From: Macrocybe gigantea
Lineage: Eukaryota; Basidiomycota; Agaricomycetes; Agaricales; Callistosporiaceae
Reading direction: 5' to 3'
DNA length: 64,000 nucleotides
Assembly: GCA_011319805.1 (NCBI GenBank)
Contig: SJRY01000226.1
Coordinates: 35,745 to 99,744 of the forward strand
Part shown: positions 35,241 through 46,741 of the stretch, piece after piece
Numbering within the stretch: position 1 is the first letter of the stretch
Layout of the letters: each line of letters begins with the position of its first letter
Program-made: the position numbers and the translations under genes
The notes under the pieces: model-generated
The model's input: only the letters and a program-made list of their open reading frames with translations
The model's database searches: none
Told to the model about the DNA's origin: nothing

Positions 35241-37610
35241 GCACGACTTTCACGAACCATCTCAGTGTCCTTTTATACCTTCTCGACGTTCAAAAAAAAA
35301 TACATCTATTTCATACCAGTAAATTCGAAACATGACGATGGATAGATGAAGAAGTATGTACGAGGCCGCCGCGGGCACGCAAGAATGTTTCGCACTACAC
35401 ATGCTCAGGCTGACGCCCATTCCCGCAAGAGAATCTCAAGATTCAGTGAATTCAAAAGTAAGACGGTCGGTGGCGAGAATCCTGATTCCTCTATCATTTT
35501 TGATGCTATCCTCCGCAGCATAGGCGGTAAAATTGATCGTCCATCGGTGGCTTTCCAGGGCGGACCTGATTGTGCTGATCATTCGACACAGCAAATACTT
35601 TCCTTTGTGTATGCGGGAAGTCCACACCCGAAAAACGTCCGGCTAGTGGTCTTGCTAGAAGGATGGGGTCACAGATGCGGTCCAAGATCCACGGCGGTCC
35701 GTGTGCTGCTGAAGGGAGACGATGAGTCGCGATAGGCGAATCGGACGCCGTGAAAACGTTCTAGTTGCGAAAAAAAAGTCGATCATCAACAGCATTGAAT
35801 CATACCGCGAGACTCAACGCTTCCTGTGCGCTACGCCGGACGGGGAACCGGGCCTCATGTCATATCAACGCCACCTCGAGGAGAGAAAGAATTGGAAAGA
35901 TCAAAAATATCACGTATGCGACAGAGAATGTTCTGGAGAGGGCACAAGAATGGCTTCGTCTCCTGATCTTCTGCGAGTCATGTACGTTGGCTGCGCAATG
36001 TGTCGGTCAGATTTTGAATGATGGATAACAATTCGGGGCTGGGATTGGTTAAAGATCTGCTATGATAGTACATGTAATCATAAGCGCCCAAGTATGAATC
36101 ATATGAAACTATCAGCATACATCGTGGCATTTGACACTAGTGCCGTTGCTGCGCAGGCGGACAATCCCAAGGAAGAAAACAGAAAGCCATCCGTTATCCT
36201 CGTGTCCTGTGCGAAGCAACGTGATTCCAATCTGCTAAGAATGACTCTGAACTTCAGAGATCAGTCTTGACCGCTGGAATGTAGATACGCACTCACGATT
36301 AAGAGGACAATTTGCATGGAGAACACCGACTTGAGGACTTTGAGAAGACCAGAGAGACGCTGCTGCCGGATTTCGAAGCATGGATTCAACAGGAAGTGGC
36401 ATAGGCTGTGCGCCAGACATCCTGAAAGTTGATGGTTGTCAGGAAGGGGTGACTGCCATATGACAGATCACGCTCAATCGGTCGTCCACGTCAGTCGATT
36501 AACTGCATTACATTCCTGCCAATTTCAGCTTTGATCGGCGACGACGACGTTCTGCTCCATATGGCCAAAAAACCGGGGTGATCATATTTCGAGCGAGTCG
36601 CCGCACGAAAATGCAGTAGCCGTCGCGTTGCAAGGTTGAATTGCTCGAAAGTTCGAGAGGTTGCCCTGCGGATGGCAATGCACTGCCATCCTTGATCATA
36701 GACAAATCGACGATTTAGACTCTTGACTAATTCTCGCCGTCTAGGGGAGCCCCGATTCAGCCAAGACAAGTCCAAAGCAGGCAATTTACGATCCAGGCCA
36801 TGGAGCGATGCAGACCACCCCTGGCGAGCTTCTGGGAAAAAGGCTATGAGGCATATCAGAAGCATTGAAAGGCAAAGCGGCAGCCGTACGCGAATCTCCG
36901 TGACGGCATATGTGTATCTCCCCCTTGGATGGCTGTATCTGACCTATCGTTCCATCGAACACGACTCTACGCCGCCTGTGCATCATGTACGCCGGTTTGT
37001 AGGACAATATAACAGAGAGAAGCAAGGCAATGGTACCGAGCACGTCTAGGCGTTCCTCTCAATTGGCTCGAGCAACGTGTATGAGCATGTTACGGCTGTG
37101 CAACTGCAAGATAAACCGTCGGAGTTCGGATGCAAATTCGTGAATGGGATCTTCATACCAGGTGATGTGAGACCGAGATAGTCAAGACCGTCCGTCAGCC
37201 GTCTGCTACCCGTCGTCATACGGCCGTATGCCGTATACGGTACGGTGCGCAGCCCTAACAGCTGGTCGGCAGCGCCATGGTTCTAAACGTTTACTGCATA
37301 GAATATGTCACGAGGACGAAGGTGCCGCCATTCTCCTGGAGACCAGGAAATCACAGTTAGAATCATCGAAAGCAAGGGATTGCCTGACACAAGGTTGAAC
37401 AATGTTTCCTCAGGCACGTGACGGTGCCAACAGCCGCGAGCGTGCAACCTGCGCGTCCTACTTAGCGTTTCGCCATCTAATCACATGAACGTGATATCAG
37501 GCTGACAACGACAGATCTTCGCTGACAAGAACGTCTGTGGGAAGCATGCGACACAGGGACATATATAAGATGAATGGTTTGAAGCGTCGTTTTACCTTCA
37601 CAGGCCAAAA
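35241..37610. other. 2.4-kb region without a confident gene
   Basis: Several frames of 60-130 codons on both strands show no family features. One possible two-exon gene lies at 36130-36420 (listed separately). The leftward strand around 36490-37043 has hydrophobic stretches (MLLICLIAFF, MLGTIALLLSVIL) that may be remnants of a membrane protein. A short palindrome CGGCCGTATGCCGTATACGG lies near 37220. A TATATAAG element at 37561 belongs to the next gene. Confidence 0.35.
36130..36420 (-). CDS. possible small two-exon gene
   Basis: A frame from 36420 (MSGAQPMPLPVESMLRNPA ... HANCPLN) meets a good GTGAGTG donor near 36296. A second exon after TTCTTAG reads IGITLLRTGHEDNGWLSVFF and stops near 36112-36130. 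No family is recognised. Included only because of the donor and the hydrophobic continuation. Confidence 0.22.
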
Positions 37611-39293
37611 ATGTCCAAAGTCTCAGGCGAATCGAATTCTGGACGAAAAAGCAAGTTGAACGTTGTTATAGTAGGTTATTCGTAGACAGTCAAGTCCCGC
37701 TTGTGATCTTATTTGGTTCCCAGGGCGCCCTCACTTTTGGGCGAGCCGGCGTTGAAGATGCGCGGGTTCACAAGCTCGAGGACGTGGAAGCGATCTTGGA
37801 TGTCTATCGATCTCATGGATACTCCGAGGTCATTTAGCTTTCACTGTGCATAGAAGACTAGGGCCCACTGCTGAACCGAGAGTAGGTCGACACGGCTCGA
37901 ACGTATTCGGCCGGTTCCAGCGAAGAATATCTTGGCCACCTCGACTTGAGATCCAAAGGATTCAAGATCTCGACGAAGTTATATCCTATTAAAGGACTTT
38001 ATGTTCCTCTGTTTCAGGCATTCGAGACCTGAATCTAGTCTGTAATAGGGCCTGGGCATAACGCACACGTATGAGGTAGATATTGAACTTGCTCTAGACC
38101 GATTCACATCCATGCGTATTCTAACGCAATCTGTGTAGTCAATGCGCGAACACCTTCTCGAATCTCTTCGGGCTTTGAAGACAGAGTGCGTTGCAGCATT
38201 TGCTCTTTTTACTCGATGCAAAGGTTCACTTGCCCTCAGCTCCGTAGACGTTTGGTACCTCCATGGACCTGACCGATCCGTTCCATATGAAATCACTATG
38301 AAGGCAGTCAACGACCTACACAAGGAAGGCTACTTCAAGCAACTCGGCATTAGCAATTACGCTTCGTAAGTGACTAATACGCCTTTCTAGCAATCCCGGA
38401 ATTGATTGTGCGCATGTTCTTAGCTGGGAAGTCGTCGAGATAGTGTCCATTTGCAGAACCAACGGATACATTCAGCCCACGATCTATCAGGGCCTTTATA
38501 ACGTTTTGCACAGGAACGTGGAACTGGAGCTTATTCCTTGCCTTCGCAAGTTCGGCATCAGTCTCTATGAATTTAATCCTCGTCAGTCTGACTACTCCCA
38601 TCTGCGTTTGGAATTTCACTCCGATGTTTTTGTCATAGTTGGCGGTGGTATGTTTACCGGGAGATATACCTCGCTCGATGGACAAGTCGAGGGCGGTGCA
38701 AGATTCGATCCCAATAAAATACAGGGCCGGGTAATCGCTTTTTATTCCCACTTTGGTGTCATTCGCTAACTCAGCGGGTGCGCTTCCAGTTCTATAGAGC
38801 GCGGTATGTTCCTTTCTTTCCGAACTCTATAGCCATCCCAAATCATCACTGCAGATACTGGAAAGGCGCATACTTCAAGGCTCTTTCATCCATTCGGAGC
38901 GTGGCAGAGAAACACCATCTGACCATGTCGGAAATTGCTTTGCGCTGGGTATGCCACCACAGCCAGCTGAACCCAGAACGCGGAGACGCTATCATCATGG
39001 GCGCATCGAGCCTGCAGCACATAGAGGAGGTGCCAACACTTTCATGTCCTCTTTTTTCTTCTTCCTAACAATGTTCACTTAGAATTTGGCCGACCTTGAA
39101 AAGGAACCTTTGCGTGAGCTAACGTCGCCGACAGAAAGCTCCAGCACTTACACGAGCCTCTGATTTTCTTCGACCTCCAGCGAACGACATCCTGCAAGTC
39201 CTAGACGAGGCGTGGTTGACTGTAAAACCCTATGCCACGAACTACTTTCACGGTGACAGTGATTCTTCAAACACGACGTGCTACAATCTTTAG
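37611..39293 (+). CDS. aldo-keto reductase (AKR7 / aflatoxin-aldehyde-reductase-like)
   Basis: NADPH-dependent reductase of aldehydes, TIM-barrel fold, cytosolic; substrate unknown. About eleven exons. Family blocks in order: GALTFGRAGVEDARV, VDTARTYSAGSSEEYLG (catalytic Asp and Tyr), FKISTKLYP (catalytic Lys), MREHLLESLRALKTE, VDVWYLHGPDRSVPYE (catalytic His), GYFKQLGISNYASWEV, PTIYQGLYNVLHRNVE, GISLYEFNPLGGGMFTGRY, ALRWVCHHSQL, DAIIMGASSLQHIEENLADL and LQVLDEAW near the C-terminus. A TATATAAG box lies ~45 bp upstream. The join before VDVWYLHG (near 38217-38242) is one base out of phase, probably a single-base error. Otherwise intact. Confidence 0.85.
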
Positions 39294-39795
39294 GGGAGTC
39301 GGGCTGCTTGGACAGCGGTTCATACACGCCTGATGCACGTATTTTTTTTTTTCGTGTACCGCAATGTCGCGTGTCAGAATTGAACAGACCTTATCGAGAC
39401 CTTGAGTCAACTGGGATAGATGACACGGACCGCGGGACCTGATTTTCCTCTTCTTTTCAAGAATTTGTGACCAGTTCATATTGATCGTTCTGCAGTGAAT
39501 CTATTGCTTCAGCAGTTTTCTGACGAGTTTTTGAATTGTTTCGGCATTCGACCGATGAAATATTGAGGGACCTCGACCGAGCACAGTTGACTGCCAACCT
39601 TACTTGATGGTTTTGCGACCCGCAGGTCTTCTCAAAGGTAAGCATCAATTTTATATCAATTCAGAATGGTATATGCCGGTCTCCTACGAATACACAATGT
39701 GCAATAGAAGCAGTAGATTGGACGAGGCTAACTGTTTTGTATGCCAGCATACTGACCTCCACGATAGGACGCATATATAGTACAAAAAAAAAACT
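39294..39795. other. convergent intergenic region
   Basis: No gene seen; T-run at 39341-39352 and A-run at 39782-39791. Confidence 0.35.
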
Positions 39796-40413
39796 TTATC
39801 GCGCCTTGAAATTTTTGCCGCGCAACTTTCTCCCCTTTGAGAACTTCGACAAATGTCCTGCACGAGCCGTCCGAGGGGCAGGCACGCTCGACGCCGAAGC
39901 CTGAGCGTTGACGCTCGGAGTAGCAGTCGGGGCAGAAGAAGGAGACGGAGCGGCGCTGCTGGGCGGCGGCGGCGGCTGGAGGGTCTGATTGGACAAATAA
40001 ACGCCTCCCTCCCGTTCGCCCGGCGCGACTTTGACGCCGCGCCGCACGACCGAGTTTGGCTCTTCCAAACGCGGCGTGGGCGAGTGAAAACGGTTTCGCT
40101 GCGCGATGGCGGCGTGAAAGCGCTCCATTCGGCGATTGGAAAGTTTAGCTGCGTCGTCGCTGGACGTGCGGATGAATTCGTCATCCCCGTCGGCACCGCG
40201 CTGGGCAGCGGCGTGTGCGGATAACTCGGCAGACGAGGCATGGCGGGCGGTGTTGTTTTTCGCGGCGTGCTGCAGCTGGACGTACGTGCGACCTCGCAGA
40301 CTCGCGGGTCGCTCGTACTTGTACGATTCCGCCACGCGGTTTAAAGCGAAAGGCGAGCCGCTGACCAGCGTCAAAAGCGAGAGAACGAGGGGAATAAGAA
40401 TGACCGATAGCAT
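39796..40413 (-). CDS. secreted low-complexity protein, possibly Kex2-processed
   Basis: The open frame extends upstream, but the start at 40413 is preferred because it begins with a clear signal peptide (MLSVILIPLVLSLLTLVSGS). The mature part (~185 aa) is Ala/Arg/His-rich (QLQHAAKNNTARHASS). It has a dibasic site (VVRRGVKV) suited to Kex2 cleavage. A Pro/Ser/Ala linker (TLQPPPPPSSAAPSPSS) follows, and the tail is strongly basic (KFSKGRKLRGKNFKAR). It has no cysteines. Function is unknown; a small secreted or wall-associated protein is plausible. Confidence 0.55.
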   Translation of the reverse strand: MLSVILIPLVLSLLTLVSGSPFALNRVAESYKYERPASLRGRTYVQLQHAAKNNTARHASSAELSAHAAAQRGADGDDEFIRTSSDDAAKLSNRRMERFHAAIAQRNRFHSPTPRLEEPNSVVRRGVKVAPGEREGGVYLSNQTLQPPPPPSSAAPSPSSAPTATPSVNAQASASSVPAPRTARAGHLSKFSKGRKLRGKNFKAR

Positions 40414-40871
40414 GTTTCTGACTGTCCTTTCGTTCGATTTATTTCGGATTGTTGTCCTTTGGGTGACCTGCCCCTTTGGAAAGGTAACGAGCGAGGGTAG
40501 GTTGGGAATTTTTACACAAAGTCCTGCTCGATGTACGCGTTCTTTTAAAGAGGACGAAAAGAAGAGAGCGATAGCCTCGACGGTGGTGGTGGTGGTGGCG
40601 GTCGATGTCCAACTTATGCCAAACTTCACCAAATCGCCGCTCAACGTACGCTCAGAACTTTTGACAGGGCTGAACTCTGCACCTGTCAAAGAAATGTCAG
40701 CTCGAGTTCAACAAAAAGCGGTTGCCATGGAACTGTGAATGCATGAGATTAGTTTGAATTCATACAATGTGGTTGGTATTGTAAAAAAAAAAAAAGTGGA
40801 AAATGATGTAGTCGGGGGTGAGCAGCCACAATCGAAAAACCAAATGAATAACTGCACTCTACATTCCGCGT

Positions 40872-43281
40872 TCATGCTGGGTGAGCCTCTGCCGGAGTCT
40901 TCGTAGTCTCCGCATTTGTAGGGTATACCCGTTTTGGCCTCGCGCCGGGCAACCTTTGGTGATAAACCACCGCCTTTATTTTTTTCTCCACCTTCTCCTT
41001 CGACGCGCTCAGCCGTGCCTTTGACATGGTCTCCAGCGCCCACTCCAGCGCCACTTCGATTCTATGCTTCAGCTTCGACGCCAGCTCGAACTGGTTATAC
41101 GCGACGGGCGACCGGAAGCTCATCCACACGTAGAACACCACGAGCCGGTGGAAGATCTCCAAATCCGCCATCATCGCGCCGGTGATCTTGGGCTCCTCGT
41201 CGCCCTCGCGGTACGCCTCAATGCGCTCCAGGACTTTCTTGTACTGCGAGCCCTCGAAGGGCTTCATGAGGTCCACGTTCAGCGAGGTCTTGTACATCTG
41301 CATGTACTTTGTCACGATCGCCATCGACTTGTTCTCCCGCCACGGTATAGGCGCATGGAACACATCCGTGCGCTCCGAAAGCGTCAGGTCCTTGCCCTGC
41401 TTGTCCATAAACTCGGCGATGACGTCGTTCGCCCATGCGTTGGTGAAGCCGGGCCGGTACACGGGTTGCAAGCGCGCCGCGTGCATGTAGGCGTCCAGGG
41501 TGGTCGACCAAGACGCGTTGGCCGGCAGCACCTGCGCGATGTTGCCTATTTCCTCCTCCGCGGGCCGGATGCGAGCGTAAGAAAGAGGCTGCATCGGCGA
41601 CTGGATCATCTGGCGCAGAAAGGGCAGGTCGGCTTCGTGCAGCGTCGTCACCCAACCACACTTTTCGTCGTGCATGCCGTAACGCCCCGCTCGGCCGGCT
41701 ATTTGCTTGACTTGCGAAGGAGACAGAAATCTCGTCCTTCCGTCCCATTTCGCGACGGCTTCGAAGATGACGCGCCTGATTTTTCTGTCAACGAGTTCCA
41801 AGCGTCAGAGCAAAGTACATAAGGAAAAAGAATGAGAAAACAAAATACAGATTCAGCCCCATTCCTATGGCATCGCTTCCGACGAGAACGTCGTAGCCGC
41901 TGTTTGGATCGTTGAATAGAGTAGCCTGCTCGCTGCGAATTTCTGGAGGCAATTTTCCGTATACGACGGCGCAGCGCATGCCCGTCTCTTGTTCGACGAG
42001 AGCTTTGACCTCGAATATGGAGGACCGATTGAAGGTGACGATGCAGTCGCCAGGACGGACGTTCTTAAAGTCGCCTCCCAGACTTCGTTCCTCAACGACC
42101 AGAGGCGTCAGACGTTCGTAACGGTTCACGATCACTTCCTCGCCCGTATCTTTCAGCATCTCCTTCACTAACGGAACGGCGCTCTCCTCTCCGCACAGAT
42201 GCAGCTCCTTCGCGGGGAGACCGAGCAACGCGCGCGTCCACGAGCTTCCGCGCTCGCTGTCGCCCAGCATCTGAATCTCGTCGATGACGCCGACGTCGTA
42301 GGGCACAAACAGCGGCAGCATCTCCACCGTGCAGCTCAGCAAGCGCGCGTCCTCGACGATCTTTTGCTCCTCACCCGTCACCATAGAGCACTTGCACGCG
42401 AACTGCGGGTTGTAGCCCTTGGACGCGGCGAGCACCTCCGCGAGCGTCAGATCCGTCCCCCGCGGGACAATCTGGCCGAGGTTCAGCCGCTCCCAGATCT
42501 CGTACGCCAGCAGCCGCAGCGGACTCGCGTACACGCCCGCCGTGGCCGCGGCAAGAGCGCGCAGCGCATGGTGCGTCTTGCCGCTGTTGGTCGGGCCGAC
42601 GTGCATGATGATCTTGCGGTTCATCGTGCGCGCGAAGGGATAGTTCTCGTGCGGATACCGCAAGTCTGTCACCGCTGCGAGCCGCTGGACCTGCTGGACA
42701 GTCGACATGGAGACCACCTGCAAGAGCCGGCTCATGTTCTCCGGATCCCCCGCCCAGACGAAGAGGATCGAGGAGTAAATGGCATCGATCTCGGAGTGGT
42801 ACATGTCCGAAAACGGTTGGGAGAACCGCTTTAGAGCGTACTTTTCAAATCCCTCCGCGTCCGAGAGCTCGTGTTGTTGGACGGCGAAGACGAACAGGTC
42901 CACCAGCGGTCTGACGTCCTTCTTGTGAATACCGAAGGCCTGGAAGCGCGCTTGTAGAGGAGCGCGGACGGACCACCTGTAGACGTCCGACTCGAAAAAC
43001 CGTACGGCGTCCTGGGGTGCGACCTTGAGCTGGTGTCTCGGGCGGAAGTCGTCTGGCAGCCCAGCGATGGAAGCTCTCGAACCCTCGCGATGTCCGGTGT
43101 CCCGAACTGCTCGAAAAGCCGAATTTCTTGAGGACTTTTTAGCGTGCGCATTACTCCTATTTCTCGTCTGAACCACGGCAAGTGCGCCACTCGTCCGGTT
43201 CTTGGCCCAGCGCTCGACTCCAGAATGGAAAATTAGACTCCTGCATTGAGAGCATAGATATGACGGAAGTTGTCGCAGCAT
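40872..43281 (-). CDS. SUV3: SUV3, mitochondrial ATP-dependent RNA helicase (degradosome)
   Basis: Unwinds RNA for mitochondrial RNA turnover. Two exons (41849-43281 and 40872-41784) encode ~781 aa in phase with no slips. The N-terminus is an Arg/Ser-rich mitochondrial presequence. Superfamily-2 helicase motifs: MHVGPTNSGKTHHAL (Walker A), VGVIDEIQML (DEIQ Walker B), GDCIVTFNRSSIFEVKAL, VLVGSDAIGMGLNLKIRRV and QVKQIAGRAGRYG (motif VI). The C-terminal SUV3 region (PMQPLSYARIRPAEEEI, FHRLVVFYVWMSFRSPVAY) follows, with a basic tail. It is divergent from mS33, another mitochondrial gene-expression protein. Confidence 0.95.
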
Positions 43282-43483
43282 TTCAGGTCATAAATAGAGA
43301 CGATCTATGTCATTCCGTTTGCTGGACAACGAGGAGAGTGGAACCAAATACGTGAACAACCATGATCGTCGGCTCTCCCCAAATTTTTCTGTGACCATGA
43401 GTATTTGTTTGTGTTTGTTTCGCGGCACACAATTGTCCTTTTCCCTCGCGCTCGACGTGCTCGACGACGGAGACTTTAGAAAC
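43282..43483. promoter_or_regulatory. divergent promoter, SUV3 / mS33
   Basis: 202 bp between the start codons of two mitochondrial gene-expression proteins, a candidate shared promoter. A short in-frame upstream reading frame exists before the mS33 start but has no family match. Confidence 0.4.
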
Positions 43484-43859
43484 ATGAGTGCCGTCGCACC
43501 GTCGCGTCTCGCAGCATTGACGCGCTTGCGCTGTCGGATATTCGAAACCTCATACAACCCGACAAGCATACGCACTGGCGCCAAATACCTCCGAGCTCGT
43601 CTACGCGGTCCCTCCATGGTCAAATACTATCCGCCTGTCATCAATCTCTCGCAAGTGGCGAGGAAGTACCCAGAGTTGGAGCTTGTGGATGAGGTAGAGG
43701 TGCAGAGAAAGAGAGACGTCGAGGAACGTCGGGCCAGAGGCAAGGGCGCACCCAAGAAGGCCAAATCCAAAGGTGCGTGCAGCACTCTGCTGCTTCTGCG
43801 ATGTTGGAGCTGAGTCCTCTTCCATAGACGAGAGTAGAAGACAACAGAGACGGCGGTAA
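43484..43859 (+). CDS. mitochondrial small ribosomal subunit protein mS33 (MRPS33/Rsm27)
   Basis: Component of the small mitoribosomal subunit. Two exons (43484-43772, 43828-43859) give 106 aa in phase. Family features: LAALTRLRCRIFETSYNPT, GAKYLRARLRGPSMVKYYPP, then a charged helix and a basic C-terminus ending ESRRQQRRR. The start at 43484 gives the usual size; the upstream extension of the frame lacks conservation features. Confidence 0.88.
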
Positions 43860-44039
43860 TGAAAAGGCATGCAACCGTCGACTGCCTCTCGCCGTGCCGT
43901 CGCATCAACATCCTCGTGACATTCCCGCTACCATCCGCCGCGGATTCCATATTTGTGGAGAATCCAATGAAACAGCCCGTTATTCGTACACCAGTACACT
44001 AGATAACAATAACAATACTATTTACCTCTCTGGTCCAGA

Positions 44040-44844
44040 TCATTCCTCCTCGTCCACATCCACGTCCTGTCTGATCTCGTCGAGCATCGGATTCTCAACG
44101 CCACCAAGGTACTCCAACGTCCTCGAGAACAGGTCATCAAAGTCCGCCTGCAAACCGAGCCTGCTCAACAGCGTCTCCACGTCCGGCGCGTCTTCGTCTT
44201 CGTTGCCCTCGATTAGCCACTCTTCCAGGTTCGCGGATCCGGAAACGAGGAGGCTCCGCAGGCGCGTGCTTTCGGTCTGACTCACAGGCGATGCTTTGAC
44301 GCCGGACGTAGCGTCTTCGGCGCTCACGACGAGGTCCTCGCCCCGCCCCTCTTCCGTGTTCCAGACCTGACACTGCAACACGGCAAGCCACGCTCTGTCT
44401 AGATCGTCAAGCCAGTCCAATACGACCGGCAGTATCTTTTGATTATGCGGGTACCCCGGTATAGCATTCAGAACGTCGTTCGTGAGACGAAGAAGATACG
44501 CCGTCCGGAGGGCCGTCGACGGGTCGACGGGTGGTATTTGCATTATCATCGACAGAATGTGCCGCGCAGCATTGAGATAATCTGGAAGGGTTGGAAGATG
44601 CGCTGATGGCTCCGAACTAAGACAAGAGCCAATCCCCAATCCGTTTCAGAGCGCAAGAAGCGATTAGGAGTGCGTCAAGCTAGTTCATGAACATCGGTTT
44701 CAAGGACATGACCAACCGCTTTTTGTACCCTCTCGTGAGTTCCAGGAACCGGTTGTCGAGATAATCCACGAGCCGGCGCTCTTGATTCGGAGAGAGTGCG
44801 CGCGTCAGCGGATGAAACGTGGACTCGATCGTCGTCGATGGCAT
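44040..44844 (-). CDS. unidentified conserved-looking fungal protein
   Basis: The first exon starts near 44844 (MPSTTIESTFHPLTRALSP ... DYLDNRFLELTRGYKKR). A short intron and probably a frame slip near 44635-44660 separate it from the main exon. The main exon reads PDYLNAARHILSMIMQIPPV, TALRTAYLLRLTNDVLNAIP, VVLDWLDDLDRAWLAVLQCQ and ends with acidic RQDVDVDEEE. It is all-helical with a 'basal' N-terminal part. No family name is recalled with confidence. Confidence 0.5.
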
Positions 44845-45381
44845 TATTGAGATGAGTTGGTGAGGTTTGGTCATGTGAACAAACACAAGTCAGGTTGACG
44901 CTGAACGATTGCCATCGATCGATGTCCATATTTCGTGTAGAAAGTAAAAATTTAGGTCACAGTGAATATGAGGTGCCACAACTCGGATTCCAACGCAGAA
45001 GCTATGTAAAAAAAAATAGGCATGCTCAGGTTCAGATTAGGACCTTCTCGGCGCACGATCTCATATATATCTGGCATCTGGCGTGGTTATTACCTTCTTG
45101 AGCACATAGCACTATTCGCCGTCATGACCTTCGTGTCCACCACAGAACTTGTGCTTCTGTGTGATGCACCAAGGAAGCGAGGCTGCGCATCCTAGTGTGC
45201 ATCGTGTTCGTGTCGTGTCGGCGGCTATCTGTGATGCTACTGGCAACCTAAACTTCACAAACTCCCCCCAAAAATTCCCGTAATCTGGGGGGTCCTGTAC
45301 GTCAGACAGAGTTGCGCGTCGTGCACAAAGCACATAAATACCGAAACGGAACGCAGGACGGTTTTAGCATTCTGTCTCGTC
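44845..45381. other. divergent intergenic region
   Basis: Promoter region for the P450 gene; a CATATATAT stretch lies at ~45062. No other gene is seen. Confidence 0.35.
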
Positions 45382-46631
45382 ATGTTGCTCTTCTGCGCTG
45401 TCACCGTAATCTGTGCTTTATTCTTGCTCTCGTGTGTCCAGAGACGAAAGCGAAAATCAGAGACCATCACTCACACCTCGCTCGCCTCCGTACGACGCCT
45501 CCTGATCCCCCCAATGTCAGTGCAACCGACTTGTTAGCGGCACGCGCGGCACCCAACCAGCGTCTCGTGCGGGCGTTCGGACTCACCAACACCTTCGTGA
45601 GCCCCGATCCTCTGGTCCACAAAACATTCGTCTCGCACGCCAAGTCGCTGTTGGGCGCCGTGTCCAAGGAAGACTGGTCCGAGTTTGGGTCCGTCGCGAT
45701 CCAAGCTGTCGCAGCGTCTCTCTCCCCCTCCCCGAGCGACGGCGACGCATTGCCGTTCGATGTATTCATCCAGGAGGTCACGCTCAGAGCTGTCCTCGTA
45801 GGCTTTCTGCGCGTGGAACAGGAGGCCGCGTCGTTTCATACCATTGACGTTCGCACTGTCGCCAAGCTCATCACCGAAATGTGGGCCTTGTCGAAGCGGA
45901 ACATGCCAATCCCCCCTCACCGCCTCACCCTCCTCAACCACCACGTCCGGCGCCTCGTCTCAGATGAATCCACGTACCCGTATCCACTCGATTTCATCAT
46001 CCCTACCTGGGAGACAATGTGGCGCGTTGTCGCCGCCGCAGTCGCCCATGCTGCGGCAGACATCCGTGCACAGAATTCTTTCGCAGCGTTTCACGTTTCA
46101 CCAACCTTATCGCAGTTCTATGAATTCGTCGATCACGAAACCCCAAGCGTAGAAGCGTTCATCGCGGAAGCCATGAGGTTGCATCCGCCGTCAAGAAGGA
46201 TAACGCGCGCCTATCCTGATCGCCGTTATCGCACACAGGACGCACATCGCAGAATATCGGGCTTCCTGCATTTCAGCGGCCATCGGGACCACAATCCAGG
46301 TTGTGACGAGCTTTATCATCGCGAAGCTGCGGACGTGGAAGCCGTTCTTCAGTCACGCGATATCTGGGGTGAAGACGCCCTCATATTTGACCCTCTCCGT
46401 CACCATTCTTCCCGGTTGAACGGTGAGCAGAAGCAGGCCAGGGGACTCGTCTTTGGCTACGGTCGACACAGCTGCATAGCCGCGAGATGGGCACCGGTTG
46501 CGGCGGCTGTTCTCGTTGCCGCAATCTTGGACCACATGCGGCCCCATTCGGACTACAGCATTGTAGTGGGGCCCAAAATCGGAGGACGCGAGGGCTGGGA
46601 AGGATGGTGCGTCAGACAGGAAAAGGCTTAG
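45382..46631 (+). CDS. cytochrome P450 monooxygenase
   Basis: ER-anchored haem monooxygenase; substrate unknown. The preferred start at 45382 gives an N-terminal anchor (MLLFCAVTVICALFLLSC) and basic stop-transfer (QRRKRKS). The frame slips at a C6 run near 45503-45510: one C is apparently missing, after which the long frame NVSATDLLAARAAPNQRLVR runs to 46631. P450 marks: AEAMRLHPPSRR (ExxR of the K helix) and VFGYGRHSCIAARWAP (haem loop FxxGxxxC, Cys ligand present). At ~416 aa it is shorter than usual (~500) and intronless after the anchor. The I-helix threonine motif is not obvious (VVAAAVAHAAADI region), so catalytic competence is uncertain. Confidence 0.82.
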
Positions 46632-46741
46632 TTGAATATTTGAGTATGAAGGTCAATTTCGATAGATGCGTCCCGTTTATACCAAGACCGATGTAGGATA
46701 CGCAAGTTCATCATTGAAGATACTTGGCCAGTTGTGTCTTT

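Noticed and set aside
40136..40738. Rightward frame opposite the secreted low-complexity protein
   Set aside because: The leftward frame has a signal peptide and dibasic site; the rightward one has no features.
41064..41822. Long rightward open frame (252 codons) opposite SUV3
   Set aside because: It lies wholly antisense to well-supported helicase exons; its Arg/His/Leu-rich composition is the shadow of GC-rich codons.
42199..42834. Another long rightward frame opposite SUV3
   Set aside because: Antisense to the helicase core motifs; no family pattern.
4849..46631. Secondary-metabolite cluster made of UGT, SDR, AKR and P450
   Set aside because: The four genes are separated by many housekeeping genes and there is no backbone synthase in the window.
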